A DNA stretch of 64,000 bases from positions 868,001-932,000 of the forward strand of contig NZ_NJIX01000001.1 in the NCBI RefSeq assembly GCF_002209485.1. Direction: 5' to 3'. Positions 1-8,533 of this stretch are shown piece after piece. The DNA comes from Achromobacter sp. HZ34 (lineage in GTDB: Bacteria; Pseudomonadota; Gammaproteobacteria; Burkholderiales; Burkholderiaceae_B). The translations under genes were made by a program, and so were the position numbers. The notes under the pieces were generated by a model, which saw nothing but the letters and a program-made list of their open reading frames with translations, was not told the DNA's origin and did no database searches. The stretch's first letter is position 1; each line of letters starts with the position of its first letter.

Positions 1-1
1 C

Positions 2-415
2 ACCAGCATCCGCGCCATCCTGGAACGCATCACCAGCGCCGGCTACGCCACCGACAACGTTGCCTTCGGCATGGGCGGCGCGCTGTTGCAGCAGCTGAAT
101 CGGGATACGCAGAAGTTCGCCTTGAAGTGCTCGGCGGCGCGCATCGACGGTCGCTGGGTGGATGTGTACAAGGATCCCGTGACGGACAAGGGCAAGCAGA
201 GCAAGCGCGGCCGCATGGCCCTGATGTTCCATCCGGACCGCCACAGCTTTCGCACCGTCACGGTACCGACCGGTGTGGCCGATGTGACGGCGGCGGCCGT
301 CGACCTGCCGCCCGGTTATGTGGACGCCATGGTCACCGTCTGGGAAGACGGCAAGTTGCTGCACGACTGGCGCTTCGCCGACATCCGCACGCGCGCCGGC
401 GCCACGCGGCTGTGA
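2..415 (+). CDS. Nicotinamide phosphoribosyltransferase-like protein, 3' end
   Basis: The last 137 codons of a gene that begins before the window are present, ending with TGA. The visible part resembles the C-terminus of NAMPT-type phosphoribosyltransferases: a GGALLQQLNRDTQKFALKCS block followed by KDPVTDKGKQSKRGRM matches the family's substrate-pocket region (FKDPVxDxxKxSKxGR). These enzymes join nicotinamide and PRPP to make nicotinamide mononucleotide in cytoplasmic NAD salvage. NAMPT-type enzymes are less usual in bacteria than nicotinate phosphoribosyltransferase. The catalytic N-terminal half lies outside the window, so intactness cannot be judged. Confidence 0.8.
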   Translation, partial: TSIRAILERITSAGYATDNVAFGMGGALLQQLNRDTQKFALKCSAARIDGRWVDVYKDPVTDKGKQSKRGRMALMFHPDRHSFRTVTVPTGVADVTAAAVDLPPGYVDAMVTVWEDGKLLHDWRFADIRTRAGATRL

Positions 416-425
416 AGAGAGCACG

Positions 426-1592
426 ATGACGCGCAACCCGACGGCGGCGATCGGTCTGCCGTCCAGCCCCTCGCGCCCGTCCCAACGCCACACGCGCGTG
501 GTGGCGGGACGGCCGTTGATGGCGTTGGTGGCACGGGCCCTGGCCGCCCTGGCCGTCGTATTGCTTGCGGGTTGCGCGGCCAGTTTCCAGCCGCAGGGCG
601 CGGCGGTGCGCGCGCCGGCCATCGACGGCCCGGATAGCGTCCAGGGCAGCGTCCAGGGCACCCCGCTGGCACTGGCCACGCCGGACGACGCCCGCCTGCC
701 GATGCGGGCGTGGATGCCGTTCCGGCAGCAGCCCTGGGCCGTCATCGTGGCGCTGCATGGCATGAACGATTACTCCAATGCCTTCGACATGCCCGCGCAG
801 TATTGGGCGTATTACGGCATTGCCACCTATGCCTACGACCAGCGTGGCTTCGGTGCGTCGGCGCGGCCGGGCATCTGGTCCGATACCGACACCATGGTGG
901 CGGATTTGAACGCAGCGGTGGCGGCGGCCCATGCGCGCCATCCGGGCGTGCCGGTCTATGTGCTGGGAGAAAGCATGGGCGGCGCGGTGGTGGCGGCCGC
1001 GTTGCGCAGCGGACCTGCCGGCAAGGAGCCGCCCCTGGCGCGTGAAATCTCGGGCGCCATCCTGTCGGCGCCTGCCACATGGGGCCGGGGGTCCATGAAT
1101 CCCTTCTTCAGCCTGACGCTGTGGCTGGGCTACCAGACCTTCCCCGCCATGCATGTCTCGCCGCCGCGTGCCTTGAAAATCGTCCCCTCGGACAACATAC
1201 CCATGTTGATCCAGCTGGGTGGCGACCCCTTGGTCATCAAGCGTACGCGCATCGACACGCTCAAGGGGCTGGTCGACCTGATGAGCGCGGGGGAAGACGC
1301 CATCGATCACCTGCCGCCCGGGTTGCCGACGCTGGTGATGTTCGGCCAGCATGAACAGGTGTTGCCCAAGGACCTGGTAACGGCAACGGTGAAGCGCCTG
1401 CGCGAACATGAGGCCACCGCCCGTTTACGCATCGCGCTCTACCCGGACGGCTATCACATGCTCCTGCGCGACCTGCACGCCGAAACCGTATGGCGTGACG
1501 TCATGACCTGGATGCGCTCCCCCACCGCCGCCCTGCCCAGCGGCGCGGAGCAACCCCCGACGAACCTTGCGAAAATCGGATCGGACCGGTAG
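426..1592 (+). CDS. Alpha/beta hydrolase, predicted lipoprotein
   Basis: A 388-residue serine hydrolase of the monoacylglycerol-lipase/serine aminopeptidase (S33) type. An oxyanion-side LHGMNDY motif, a nucleophile elbow GESMGG (Ser about 183) and a late GYHMLL histidine (about 344) are visible. At the place of the usual catalytic Asp the sequence reads GQHEQV, so the acid may be Glu. A hydrophobic stretch ending in LLAGC is a clear lipobox, so the protein is probably anchored to a membrane outside the cytoplasm. The ATG at 426 has a purine-rich GAAGAGAG ahead of it. An internal ATG at 519 would place the lipobox nearer the N-terminus and is a credible alternative start. It begins 10 bases after the NAMPT-like gene. 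Confidence 0.85.
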   Translation: MTRNPTAAIGLPSSPSRPSQRHTRVVAGRPLMALVARALAALAVVLLAGCAASFQPQGAAVRAPAIDGPDSVQGSVQGTPLALATPDDARLPMRAWMPFRQQPWAVIVALHGMNDYSNAFDMPAQYWAYYGIATYAYDQRGFGASARPGIWSDTDTMVADLNAAVAAAHARHPGVPVYVLGESMGGAVVAAALRSGPAGKEPPLAREISGAILSAPATWGRGSMNPFFSLTLWLGYQTFPAMHVSPPRALKIVPSDNIPMLIQLGGDPLVIKRTRIDTLKGLVDLMSAGEDAIDHLPPGLPTLVMFGQHEQVLPKDLVTATVKRLREHEATARLRIALYPDGYHMLLRDLHAETVWRDVMTWMRSPTAALPSGAEQPPTNLAKIGSDR

Positions 1593-1681
1593 GCTTATGC
1601 ACATGAACCGATCCCAAGCCCATTCGATTATTCGCGCCGACACGATGCTGGCGGGATAGATGTCGACTTGAGGATGACGAT

Positions 1682-1708
1682 AACCCGCCCAGGAGGCGGG
1701 TTTTTTGC
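1682..1708 (+). terminator. Intrinsic terminator before the P-loop kinase gene
   Basis: An 8-bp stem (AACCCGCC/GGCGGGTT, loop CAGGA) runs into a T-rich tract. It closes the hydrolase transcript about 90 bases after its stop. It also lies only 28 bases before the next start codon, so it could act inside that gene's leader. Confidence 0.75.
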
Positions 1709-1735
1709 TTTCTGGGCATCTTCGGAGAAACGAAA

Positions 1736-2266
1736 GTGACAACCGGACACCTCACGACGCGCCCTCACGATGAGGCCGCGCTGCATCTGGTCTGCGGCAA
1801 GATCGCCGCGGGAAAATCCACGCTGGCCGCCCGCCTCGCCCAGGCGCCACGTACCATTCTGATCAGCGAGGATGCCTGGTTGGCCAAGCTGTTCCCCGAT
1901 GAGATCCATTCAGTGGACGACTACATACGCTGTGCGGCGCGCATCAAGGCGGTATTGGCCGAACACGTCGAGGCCTTGCTGCGCGCCGGGCTCGTCGTCG
2001 TGCTGGACTTGCCTTTCAACACCAGCAATTCGAGGGCGTGGGGCCTGGCCATCGCCACGCGAGCCAAATGCGCGCATCGCCTGCACTTCATCGATGTGGC
2101 GGACGACGTGTGCAAGGCGCGCCTTCGATGCCGTAATGAACTTGGCGAGCACCCCTTCCAGACGTCCGATGCGCAGTTCGATCGCATCACCAGTTTCTTC
2201 ACCGCACCCGCGCCCGAGGAGCGCCTGGACGTCCTGGTCTACGATGAGTCCGGCAACGCTCGATGA
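1736..2266 (+). CDS. P-loop kinase-like ATP-binding protein
   Basis: A 176-residue protein of the AAA_33/predicted-kinase class. The Walker A loop CGKIAAGKST lies at residues 20-29, with a GLVVVLDLPFNTSNSR strand about 60 residues later in the position of the second acidic motif. Relatives are small cytoplasmic kinases or zeta-toxin-like phosphotransferases whose substrates are mostly unknown. The start is a GTG at 1736 preceded by GGAGA. No partner antitoxin gene is adjacent, so a toxin role is not supported. The substrate cannot be inferred. Confidence 0.75.
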   Translation: MTTGHLTTRPHDEAALHLVCGKIAAGKSTLAARLAQAPRTILISEDAWLAKLFPDEIHSVDDYIRCAARIKAVLAEHVEALLRAGLVVVLDLPFNTSNSRAWGLAIATRAKCAHRLHFIDVADDVCKARLRCRNELGEHPFQTSDAQFDRITSFFTAPAPEERLDVLVYDESGNAR

Positions 2267-2372
2267 GTGATTCGGGGTCCAGCCTGGCGGCGCGCACGCG
2301 TGCGGCTACACTGTGTGAGCCCGCCCCAAGCGGGTGCAAGGCAACGCTTTAAGACCCACATGGAGACGCAAG

Positions 2373-3353
2373 ATGTACGCGAAAGAATACGGTCAAGCGA
2401 TTACCCGAAGAAATGTATTGAAGGTCCTGGGCTCCCTGGCCGCCGGCGCAGGTGCCGGCGGCGGATTGTTGGCAGCCGGTTGCGCTTCGACATCGCACAA
2501 CGACGGACCGCAGGTGAAATGGTCCAAGGGCACCGAACTCCCCCGCACCCGCGTGCCCGCGGACGCCTGCGACAGCCACCACCATATCTACGATTCACGC
2601 TACCCCTGGGCGCCGGAAGTCGTGCTCAAGTCCGGTGACGCCACGGTGGCCGATTACAAGAAACTGCAGCAACGCCTGGGTACCACCCGCAACGTCATCG
2701 TCCAGCCGTCCGGCTACGGTATCGACAATCGCCTGCTGGTCGAATCGATCGCTGCCTTCAATGGCAGGGCGCGCGGGGTAGCAGTGGTCAACGCCAAGGT
2801 CACCGACGCCGAACTGCAACGCCTGAACGCGGCCGGCGTGCGTGGCATCCGCTTCAACTTGCAGCAGACCGGTGCCACGACGGTGGACATGGTCCAACCG
2901 CTGGCCACGCGCATCGCGGCCATGGGCTGGCACGTGCAGATCAACGCGCCCACCGACATCATCTATCAGGCCCGTGACGTCTGGGCCCGCCTGCCCTGCC
3001 CCGTGGTCTTCGACCACCTGGCCCACGTCAACCAGACCAGCGATCCGGTCTTCGCCATGGTGCTGGGGCTGATGCAGTCCGGACGAGGCTGGGTCAAGTT
3101 GTCGGGCTTCTACATCGACACCAAGGTCGGCCCGCCGGGCTACGACGATCAGGTTGCCGTGGCCAGCGCCTACGCCCAGGCAGTGCCGGGCCGCTGCGTC
3201 TGGGGCAGCGACTGGCCCCATCCAACCGAGCAGGCCGAGAAAGGCGTACCCGACGACGCGGTGCTGCTGGACGCCTTTGCGCGGGCGGTCCCCACCGAGG
3301 CCGTCCGCAAACAGATTCTGGTCGACAACCCCAGCCGGCTATATTTCAGCTAG
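2373..3353 (+). CDS. Tat-exported amidohydrolase-2 family hydrolase
   Basis: A 326-residue metal-dependent hydrolase of the amidohydrolase-2 group, which includes 2-pyrone-4,6-dicarboxylate and sugar lactone hydrolases. A TRRNVLK twin-arginine motif (residues 11-17) and a hydrophobic segment ending AAGC (Cys 37) suggest Tat export, possibly with lipidation. The mature domain opens with CDSHHHIYD, carrying the metal-binding HxH, and later shows FDHLAH and the catalytic GSDWPHP near the C-terminus. The ATG at 2373 follows GGAGACGCA. The promoter region contains TACACTGTG at about 2308, a plausible -10. An extracytoplasmic lactonase/hydrolase is an inference from the fold. Confidence 0.82.
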   Translation: MYAKEYGQAITRRNVLKVLGSLAAGAGAGGGLLAAGCASTSHNDGPQVKWSKGTELPRTRVPADACDSHHHIYDSRYPWAPEVVLKSGDATVADYKKLQQRLGTTRNVIVQPSGYGIDNRLLVESIAAFNGRARGVAVVNAKVTDAELQRLNAAGVRGIRFNLQQTGATTVDMVQPLATRIAAMGWHVQINAPTDIIYQARDVWARLPCPVVFDHLAHVNQTSDPVFAMVLGLMQSGRGWVKLSGFYIDTKVGPPGYDDQVAVASAYAQAVPGRCVWGSDWPHPTEQAEKGVPDDAVLLDAFARAVPTEAVRKQILVDNPSRLYFS

Positions 3354-3440
3354 GCACGCCGGGCACGAAGGAAATACGGCCATCGCGCCGGCGCACCCTT
3401 CGTGCCTTGCCCCCACACACGACGATATGGACGCAGGTAG

Positions 3441-3743
3441 ATGGAAGACTTGAACATCGCGGAAATTCCCTACGATACGGGTGAAATTCGATACCGGTAC
3501 TCCAGATACCTGGCCCCTGACAGATCACGCTGGATTCGCCACGGCCTTTTTACCGCGTATCACCAGACGGGCACGCTGGCGTCCGAAGGGTCATACCAGC
3601 ACGGCAAGGAACATGGTCCGTGGCGCGACTATCACGCCAACGGCAAGGTCGCCGCGGAAGGCCACTATGACCAGGGCGTCGAGTCAGGAGAATGGCAGTA
3701 CTGGAGCGAAGACGGTAAGCCGCAACCGGGCCCAAGCCAGTGA
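3441..3743 (+). CDS. MORN-repeat protein
   Basis: A 100-residue protein with MORN-variant repeats: YHQTGTLASEGSYQHGKEHG and YHANGKVAAEGHYDQGVESG, each with the YxxxGxxxxxGxYxxGxxxG pattern, followed by W(Q)YWSEDGK. Such repeats form flat beta-sheets used for protein contacts. No signal peptide or membrane segment is visible. Its stop overlaps the GTG start of the next gene (GTGA), so the two are probably co-translated. The function is not known. Confidence 0.75.
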   Translation: MEDLNIAEIPYDTGEIRYRYSRYLAPDRSRWIRHGLFTAYHQTGTLASEGSYQHGKEHGPWRDYHANGKVAAEGHYDQGVESGEWQYWSEDGKPQPGPSQ

Positions 3744-4759
3744 CCGGCCACAAATTCGAGGCCACGCCGAACGACAGTCCGACACGGGGTACGGATGCGG
3801 AAGCGAACGCGAACGCGAACGCGGACGCAGATGCGGACGTGGATGTAGATGCGGATGCGAACGCTGGCAGCCCCGCCGCGACGCGTCTTTATGCGATCCT
3901 CGCGCGAGAGGCCAGGACCGCCGTCATATTCCGCCGAGGTCCGACCAAGCAGGTGCAGTTGATACGCTGGGACCTGCGGACCGATACCTTCGAACATGGG
4001 CAATGGCTCAAAGGGCGCATCTACGAGCGGCGCTGCGATCTCAGTCCCTCAGGCAGGCTGCTGGTCTATTTCGCGGCGACCAATCGGCCGCCCATCGGCA
4101 GCTGGACGGCGATATCGAAACCGCCCTTCCTCACCGCCCTGGCACTTTGGCCGAAAACGGATTCATGGGGTGGCGGTGGCATCTTCGAGGATGAGAACAC
4201 GCTGCTGCTGAACCACGCTCCCGAGCACGACGCGCATGGCTTCGAACCCGCCGCAGGCACCCGGCTGAAACCAGGCATGCAGGTCAAGCCATGCGGGCCA
4301 TGGTCGGGCCGCGGCGAGGACGATCCCATCAATGCGGTCCTGCGCGAACGCGCGGGATGGCGGGATGCCGAAATCGGCGAAGGAGAACTGGGCGGCCTGC
4401 GCGCCACGGCGCTCTATCGCTACTCGAAGCCGCGGGTCATCGAAAAAGCCGGCGCCAACGGCAGGCGCCTGCAGCGCGTGCTGCACGGCGTCGGGGTCCA
4501 ACAGAAGCCGTGGTATGCCCTGGACCATCGGGTACTCGATCGCGAGGGCACGGTGCTGGTCAGCATCCCGGAAAGCGACTGGGCCGATTGGGATGGTGGC
4601 GATCTGCTGTTCGCGCGCGGCGGCTGCCTCTATCGATTATCGAAAAGCCGATTCAAGGCTTATGCCGACCAGGGCGACGCTGCCTTCCAGCTCCTGCACG
4701 ATTTCAGCAACGCACGCTTCACGCCCATGGCCCCCACCAGCGACGCGCTCAAATATTGA
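3740..4759 (+). CDS. Conserved protein of unknown function with an Ala-Asx repeat
   Basis: A 339-residue soluble protein that I cannot assign to a named family. After a short N-terminus it carries a run of Ala-Asn, Ala-Asp and Val-Asp dipeptides (residues about 19-42) coded by a hexanucleotide tandem array. The rest has beta-strand-like segments such as CDLSPSGRLLVYFA, ALALWPKTDSWGGGG and WADWDGGDLLFARGGCLYRL, suggesting a beta-propeller-like scaffold. The GTG start overlaps the stop of the MORN gene by four bases. The coupling suggests the two proteins act together. A partner or immunity-like role is only speculation. Confidence 0.6.
   Translation: MTGHKFEATPNDSPTRGTDAEANANANADADADVDVDADANAGSPAATRLYAILAREARTAVIFRRGPTKQVQLIRWDLRTDTFEHGQWLKGRIYERRCDLSPSGRLLVYFAATNRPPIGSWTAISKPPFLTALALWPKTDSWGGGGIFEDENTLLLNHAPEHDAHGFEPAAGTRLKPGMQVKPCGPWSGRGEDDPINAVLRERAGWRDAEIGEGELGGLRATALYRYSKPRVIEKAGANGRRLQRVLHGVGVQQKPWYALDHRVLDREGTVLVSIPESDWADWDGGDLLFARGGCLYRLSKSRFKAYADQGDAAFQLLHDFSNARFTPMAPTSDALKY
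3794..3865 (+). repeat. Hexanucleotide tandem array inside the 3740-4759 gene
   Basis: About twelve imperfect six-base units of the form GCGAAC, GCGGAC or GCGGAT (one GTGGAT, one GTAGAT) run in frame, coding alternating Ala/Val and Asn/Asp/Glu. A unit of six bases keeps the frame whatever the copy number, so length variation would alter the protein's N-terminus without switching it off. Confidence 0.8.
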
Positions 4760-4836
4760 CTTGATACCGGCCAGTCCTGGGCGAGCCACTCCTGGGCGGG
4801 CCGACCTCGCGCAGGCCGGCTCCATGCGCTGCAGCC

Positions 4837-6375
4837 TTAGTCCGGCCAGGCGCGCAAAGCACGGAGCACAGCCGGCAGTTGCCCCGGCAAGTCCTCGGAC
4901 ACCAAACCCGGCCCAAAGGCACGGGCCGCTTCGCCGTGCAGCCAGGCCGCACACGCCGCCGCGTCGAACGCCGTCATCCCTTGCGCCAGCAGGCCGGTAA
5001 TCAAACCGGTCAGGACATCCCCGCTGCCGCCCGTTGCCAGGTCTGGCGGAGCGTTGGTGTTGATGACGACCCGGCCATCCGGAGCAGCGATCACCGTGTC
5101 CGCGCCCTTCAGCAGCACCACGGCGCCACTGCTCGCGGCGGCGGCGCGGGCGCGGTCGGTCTTGCCGCCGCTGCCCGGGAACAGCCGGCCGAATTCGCCT
5201 TCGTGCGGCGTCATCACACATGGTCCGTGGATGGCCTCGAACAGGCGCTCGCCCTGTCCCGCGAACGCCGTGATGGCATCCGCGTCCAGCACCACTGCAC
5301 GTCCTGTCGCCAGGGCCGCCAGCACGTGCCGCCGCGTGTGCGCGCTGACGCCAGCGCCAGGGCCGATGGCAATGGCGTTCTTGCGCTCGTCCTGCAGCAC
5401 CTCTTCCAGCGCACCGGCGTGCGCCAATGGCTGCACCATGATGCTGGTCAGCGCGCTGGCATAGACCTGCCATGCTGACGTGGGCGCCGCCACGGTAACC
5501 AGGCCCGCCCCCACGCGCGCCGCGCCCATGGCCGACAGGCGCGCGGCCCCGGTCATCACGGCACCGCCCACCACCAAGGCATGGCCACGCGCATATTTGT
5601 GCCCGTCCACACGCGGCCAGGGAAAACGCGCCAGCCACAAGGCGGGGTCATTTTCGTGCGCGCGCGGCGGTACCGTGGACAGCACGCTGGCGGGGATGCC
5701 GATGTCCGCCAGCACCAGCTCGCCACACAGCTGACGGCCAGGCAGCAATAGATGGCCCGGCTTCTTGCGAAAGAACGTCACGGTGAAATCCGCCGCCACG
5801 GCGACACCACGCACCTGCCCGCTGGCGCCATCCACGCCGCTGGGCACGTCGACCGCGCATACGGGCAGGCTGCGCGCGTCCAGGGCGTCCAGCGTGGCAC
5901 GGGCCACGCCTTCGATGTCGCGCGCCAGCCCCGCGCCGAACAAAGCGTCGATGACGCCCTGCGCGCCGTCCAGCACCGCCGGCGCCAGCGGCACGACGGC
6001 CCCCGTCCACAAGGCCGCATGGTGCGCGGCATCGCCACGCAGCGCTTCGCGCTCGCCCAGCAAGGCCAGCGTCACGGGCCAGCCCGCGGCCGCCAGGTGG
6101 CGCGCCGCCACGAAACCGTCGCCGCCGTTATTGCCCGGGCCGCAAAGCACCACCACCCTGCCCGGCTGCCAGCGCGCCTGCACGGCCTGCGCGACAGCCA
6201 GGCCGGCGGCCTCCATCAGCGCCGCGCCGCCATGCCCGGCCGCCATCGCGGCGCTATCGGCACGGGCCATTTCCTCGGGGGTGAGCAAGGCTTGCGCTGA
6301 GGCCTGCGGGGAAGCTTGGGGGGCGGCTTGCGGGGCGGCTTGCAATAAGGCCTGCATGTCAACGTGGCCGGGCAT
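4837..6375 (-). CDS. nnrD: Bifunctional NAD(P)H-hydrate epimerase/dehydratase
   Basis: A 512-residue fusion that repairs hydrated NADH and NADPH in the cytoplasm. The N-terminal YjeF_N epimerase domain contains LCGPGNNGGDGFVAARHL. The C-terminal ADP-dependent dehydratase (ribokinase-like) contains IGPGAGVSAHTRR and the nucleotide-site GGSGDVLTGLITGLLAQG. Full length fits the fused family. The ATG at 6375 has an excellent GGAGGAATGCAGC leader. An upstream in-frame extension lacks family similarity. The first residues before the fold contain QAAP/QASP tandem repeats (about 6297-6357). The gene is divergent from the GntR gene across a 314-base gap. Confidence 0.93.
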   Translation of the reverse strand: MPGHVDMQALLQAAPQAAPQASPQASAQALLTPEEMARADSAAMAAGHGGAALMEAAGLAVAQAVQARWQPGRVVVLCGPGNNGGDGFVAARHLAAAGWPVTLALLGEREALRGDAAHHAALWTGAVVPLAPAVLDGAQGVIDALFGAGLARDIEGVARATLDALDARSLPVCAVDVPSGVDGASGQVRGVAVAADFTVTFFRKKPGHLLLPGRQLCGELVLADIGIPASVLSTVPPRAHENDPALWLARFPWPRVDGHKYARGHALVVGGAVMTGAARLSAMGAARVGAGLVTVAAPTSAWQVYASALTSIMVQPLAHAGALEEVLQDERKNAIAIGPGAGVSAHTRRHVLAALATGRAVVLDADAITAFAGQGERLFEAIHGPCVMTPHEGEFGRLFPGSGGKTDRARAAAASSGAVVLLKGADTVIAAPDGRVVINTNAPPDLATGGSGDVLTGLITGLLAQGMTAFDAAACAAWLHGEAARAFGPGLVSEDLPGQLPAVLRALRAWPD

Positions 6376-6689
6376 GCTGCATTCCTCCAGGGTGGACTTC
6401 GGTGTGAAACATCGTCGCCACAAGTATGACAGGCGCGCGGCGGCGTCCTTGCCGGCATGCCCAGGACGTCCGCGGTCACCGCAGTTACCGCCCGCCCGTC
6501 GGGGATCCGCTCCATACACAATACCTTTCGCCGCGGGACTATCGCAAACCTGTCTGCAAAATTCACAAACTGAATCCTCCCCGAGCCCGCCCGACATGAT
6601 TACACTGGGCGCAGTTCACGCAGGACGCGTTTTCGGACAGTCCGCCGACGCGGTCCCCCGCCGCCCGTCACCCCTAGATAGACAAACGC
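6376..6689. other. Divergent nnrD/GntR intergenic region
   Basis: This 314-base gap carries the nnrD ribosome-binding site at its left edge and presumably both promoters. ATTACACTG at about 6599-6607 is a -10-like element facing the GntR gene. I see no gene, RNA or strong hairpin. Confidence 0.5.
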
Positions 6690-7643
6690 ATGACCATCAA
6701 GACCGACGGCCCCGCCGTCGTTAAAGCCACCGGCGCCGCCGCGGATACATGCGAAGGCGCCGACGCGCAACCCGTGCGCATCACCCGATTGCAACGAGAA
6801 CTCGCCCAGCGCCTGGCCCAGGACATCGCCGCCGGCGTTTTCGAACTCGACAGCCATCTATCCGAAAAGGCCCTCAGCGACCGCTACGAGGTGTCGCGCA
6901 CGCCCGTGCGCGGCGCCCTGCGCCTGCTGGCCGAAAACGGCTTGGCACGCTGCAAGCCCAATAGCGGCTACTACGTGGCGCGCCGCGCCCAGCTCGACGA
7001 CACCGAGGGCACACCGGACGGCGCGCCGTTGACCAGCGACGATCTCTACCGGCGCCTGGTGGCGGATCGCAGCTACCGCCTGCTGGAGGACAGCTTCACC
7101 GACAGCGACCTGCTGCAGCGCTACGGCGTGCCGCGCAGCACGCTGATGAAAACCCTGCTGCGCATGGCCTCCGAAGGGGTCCTGGAAAAACGCCAGGGCC
7201 ACGGTTGGCGTTTTCCGGCCTCGCTGGCCGATGACGACGTGCGCAAGGAAAGCTACCGTTTTCGCATGATGATCGAATGCGCCGGCCTGCAGGACACCGC
7301 TTTTACCGTGGACCCGCGTGCGTTCCAGGATATCCGCGAACGGCACGAGGCGCTGCTGGCGGATCCCGAGCAGCCCATCGACAGCCATGAGTTCTTCACG
7401 CTGAACAGCATGTTCCATGAAATGCTGGCGCGCTGCTCGGGCAACCGCTTCATCCTGCAGGCGGTCCAGCAGCAGAACCAGCTACGGCAGATGGACGCCC
7501 ACCCCAGCAGCTATCCGGTCACCGAGCTGGATCGCTATGTGCGCGAGCATCTGGACATCCTGGACGCCATGGAAGCCGGCGACCAGGAATGGGCCGTGGC
7601 GTTGATGCGGCGGCATCTGAAGGCGACCCAGTGGGCCGCGTAA
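6690..7643 (+). CDS. GntR/FCD regulator with a second wHTH-like segment
   Basis: A 317-residue transcriptional regulator. Residues about 30-98 are a standard GntR winged helix-turn-helix (LSEKALSDRYEVSRTPVRGALRLL, then NGLARCKPNSGYYV). Residues about 110-170 form another helix-turn-helix-like unit (DLLQRYGVPRSTLMKTLLRM, then EGVLEKRQGHGWRFP) with its own predicted wing. The C-terminus is an FCD ligand domain with FHEMLARCSGN and EHLDILDAMEAGD. A usual FadR-type protein has a single DNA-binding domain and is about 80 residues shorter. The target and ligand are unknown. Downstream is the convergent TauE/SafE gene. Confidence 0.85.
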   Translation: MTIKTDGPAVVKATGAAADTCEGADAQPVRITRLQRELAQRLAQDIAAGVFELDSHLSEKALSDRYEVSRTPVRGALRLLAENGLARCKPNSGYYVARRAQLDDTEGTPDGAPLTSDDLYRRLVADRSYRLLEDSFTDSDLLQRYGVPRSTLMKTLLRMASEGVLEKRQGHGWRFPASLADDDVRKESYRFRMMIECAGLQDTAFTVDPRAFQDIRERHEALLADPEQPIDSHEFFTLNSMFHEMLARCSGNRFILQAVQQQNQLRQMDAHPSSYPVTELDRYVREHLDILDAMEAGDQEWAVALMRRHLKATQWAA

Positions 7644-7669
7644 GCTGAACGTCCGTCGGATTGAATCTC

Positions 7670-8437
7670 TTAGCCCGCCACCAGCAGATGCACGCCCAGG
7701 GCACCCAGGCCGACGAAGAACACGCGCCGGAAAGTAGGCGCGCTGACACGCTGGCGCAGCCATTGCCCGAACCACATGCCCAACAGCGCCGGCACCAGGG
7801 CCAGCAAGGAAGCCCAGGCTTCACGCCCGCTCAGAGCGCCGTTATTCATCAGATCGCCCGCCAGCGCGATGGTCGAGGCGGTGAAGGCCAGGCCCATGGC
7901 CTGCACCAGTTCATTCCTTTCCAGCCCCAGGGCCTGCAGATAGGGCACGGCCGGGATGACGAAGACGCCGGTCGCCGAGGTCACCACGCCGGTGGTCGCG
8001 CCCACCACCGGACCCAGCCAGCCTTGCATACGCGGCGGCACCGACAGGCGCACCGCCGACAAGCCGATCACCGCATAGAGCACCAGGGCCGCGCCCAGCG
8101 CGTGGCCGGCCCACCCGGTGGCGCGTCCCGCCAGCCACGCGCCCGCCACCCAGGTGCCGACACAGACCGCGACCAGCATGGGCCACAGCCGTCGCAGCAG
8201 ATAGAGAAACCGGCCGCCGATCGCCAACTGCCACACGTTCGTGACCATGGACGGGATGATCAGCAGCGCCGCCGCCTGCGCCGGTGCCATGGCGACGCTG
8301 AGCAGGCCGATCGACACGGTGGGCAGGCCCAGGCCGATCCCTCCCTTGACCATGCCGGCGATCAGAAAACTGGCCACGACCAGCAGGATGAGCGTGGTGC
8401 CGCCGTCGCGGTAGAAATCGAGAATGGTGTTCATCAT
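7670..8437 (-). CDS. TauE/SafE family membrane transporter
   Basis: A 255-residue polytopic membrane protein with about eight hydrophobic segments and the family's internal duplication. GMVKGGIGLGLPTVSI near the N-terminus and VVGATTGVVTSATGVFVIPAVPYLQ in the second half are typical of sulfite exporter TauE/SafE. Members export sulfite, sulfoacetate or related organic anions. The start is one of two adjacent ATG codons (8437 or 8434). It is divergent from the LysR gene, which may control it. The nearby SsuE/SsuF and SelW-like genes make a sulfur role plausible but not proven. Confidence 0.85.
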   Translation of the reverse strand: MMNTILDFYRDGGTTLILLVVASFLIAGMVKGGIGLGLPTVSIGLLSVAMAPAQAAALLIIPSMVTNVWQLAIGGRFLYLLRRLWPMLVAVCVGTWVAGAWLAGRATGWAGHALGAALVLYAVIGLSAVRLSVPPRMQGWLGPVVGATTGVVTSATGVFVIPAVPYLQALGLERNELVQAMGLAFTASTIALAGDLMNNGALSGREAWASLLALVPALLGMWFGQWLRQRVSAPTFRRVFFVGLGALGVHLLVAG

Positions 8438-8490
8438 GGGTTGCCATGATGCCTTGCGCGCCGCCTGATGGAAATGCGGATTACACTGAG

Positions 8491-8517
8491 CCAGCCTTCG
8501 GCAAGGACGAAGGCTGG
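8491..8517. promoter_or_regulatory. Inverted repeat before the LysR gene
   Basis: CCAGCCTTC and GAAGGCTGG form perfect 9-bp arms around a 9-base centre, ending 16 bases before the LysR start and inside the divergent TauE/LysR gap. It could be the LysR binding site or a leader hairpin. Confidence 0.45.
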
Positions 8518-8533
8518 AATCCTTCATCCCCCA

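Noticed and set aside
8468-8533. Upstream extension of the LysR gene at 8534
   Set aside because: The added residues precede the family N-terminus and are coded across the inverted repeat; the start at 8534 fits the family.
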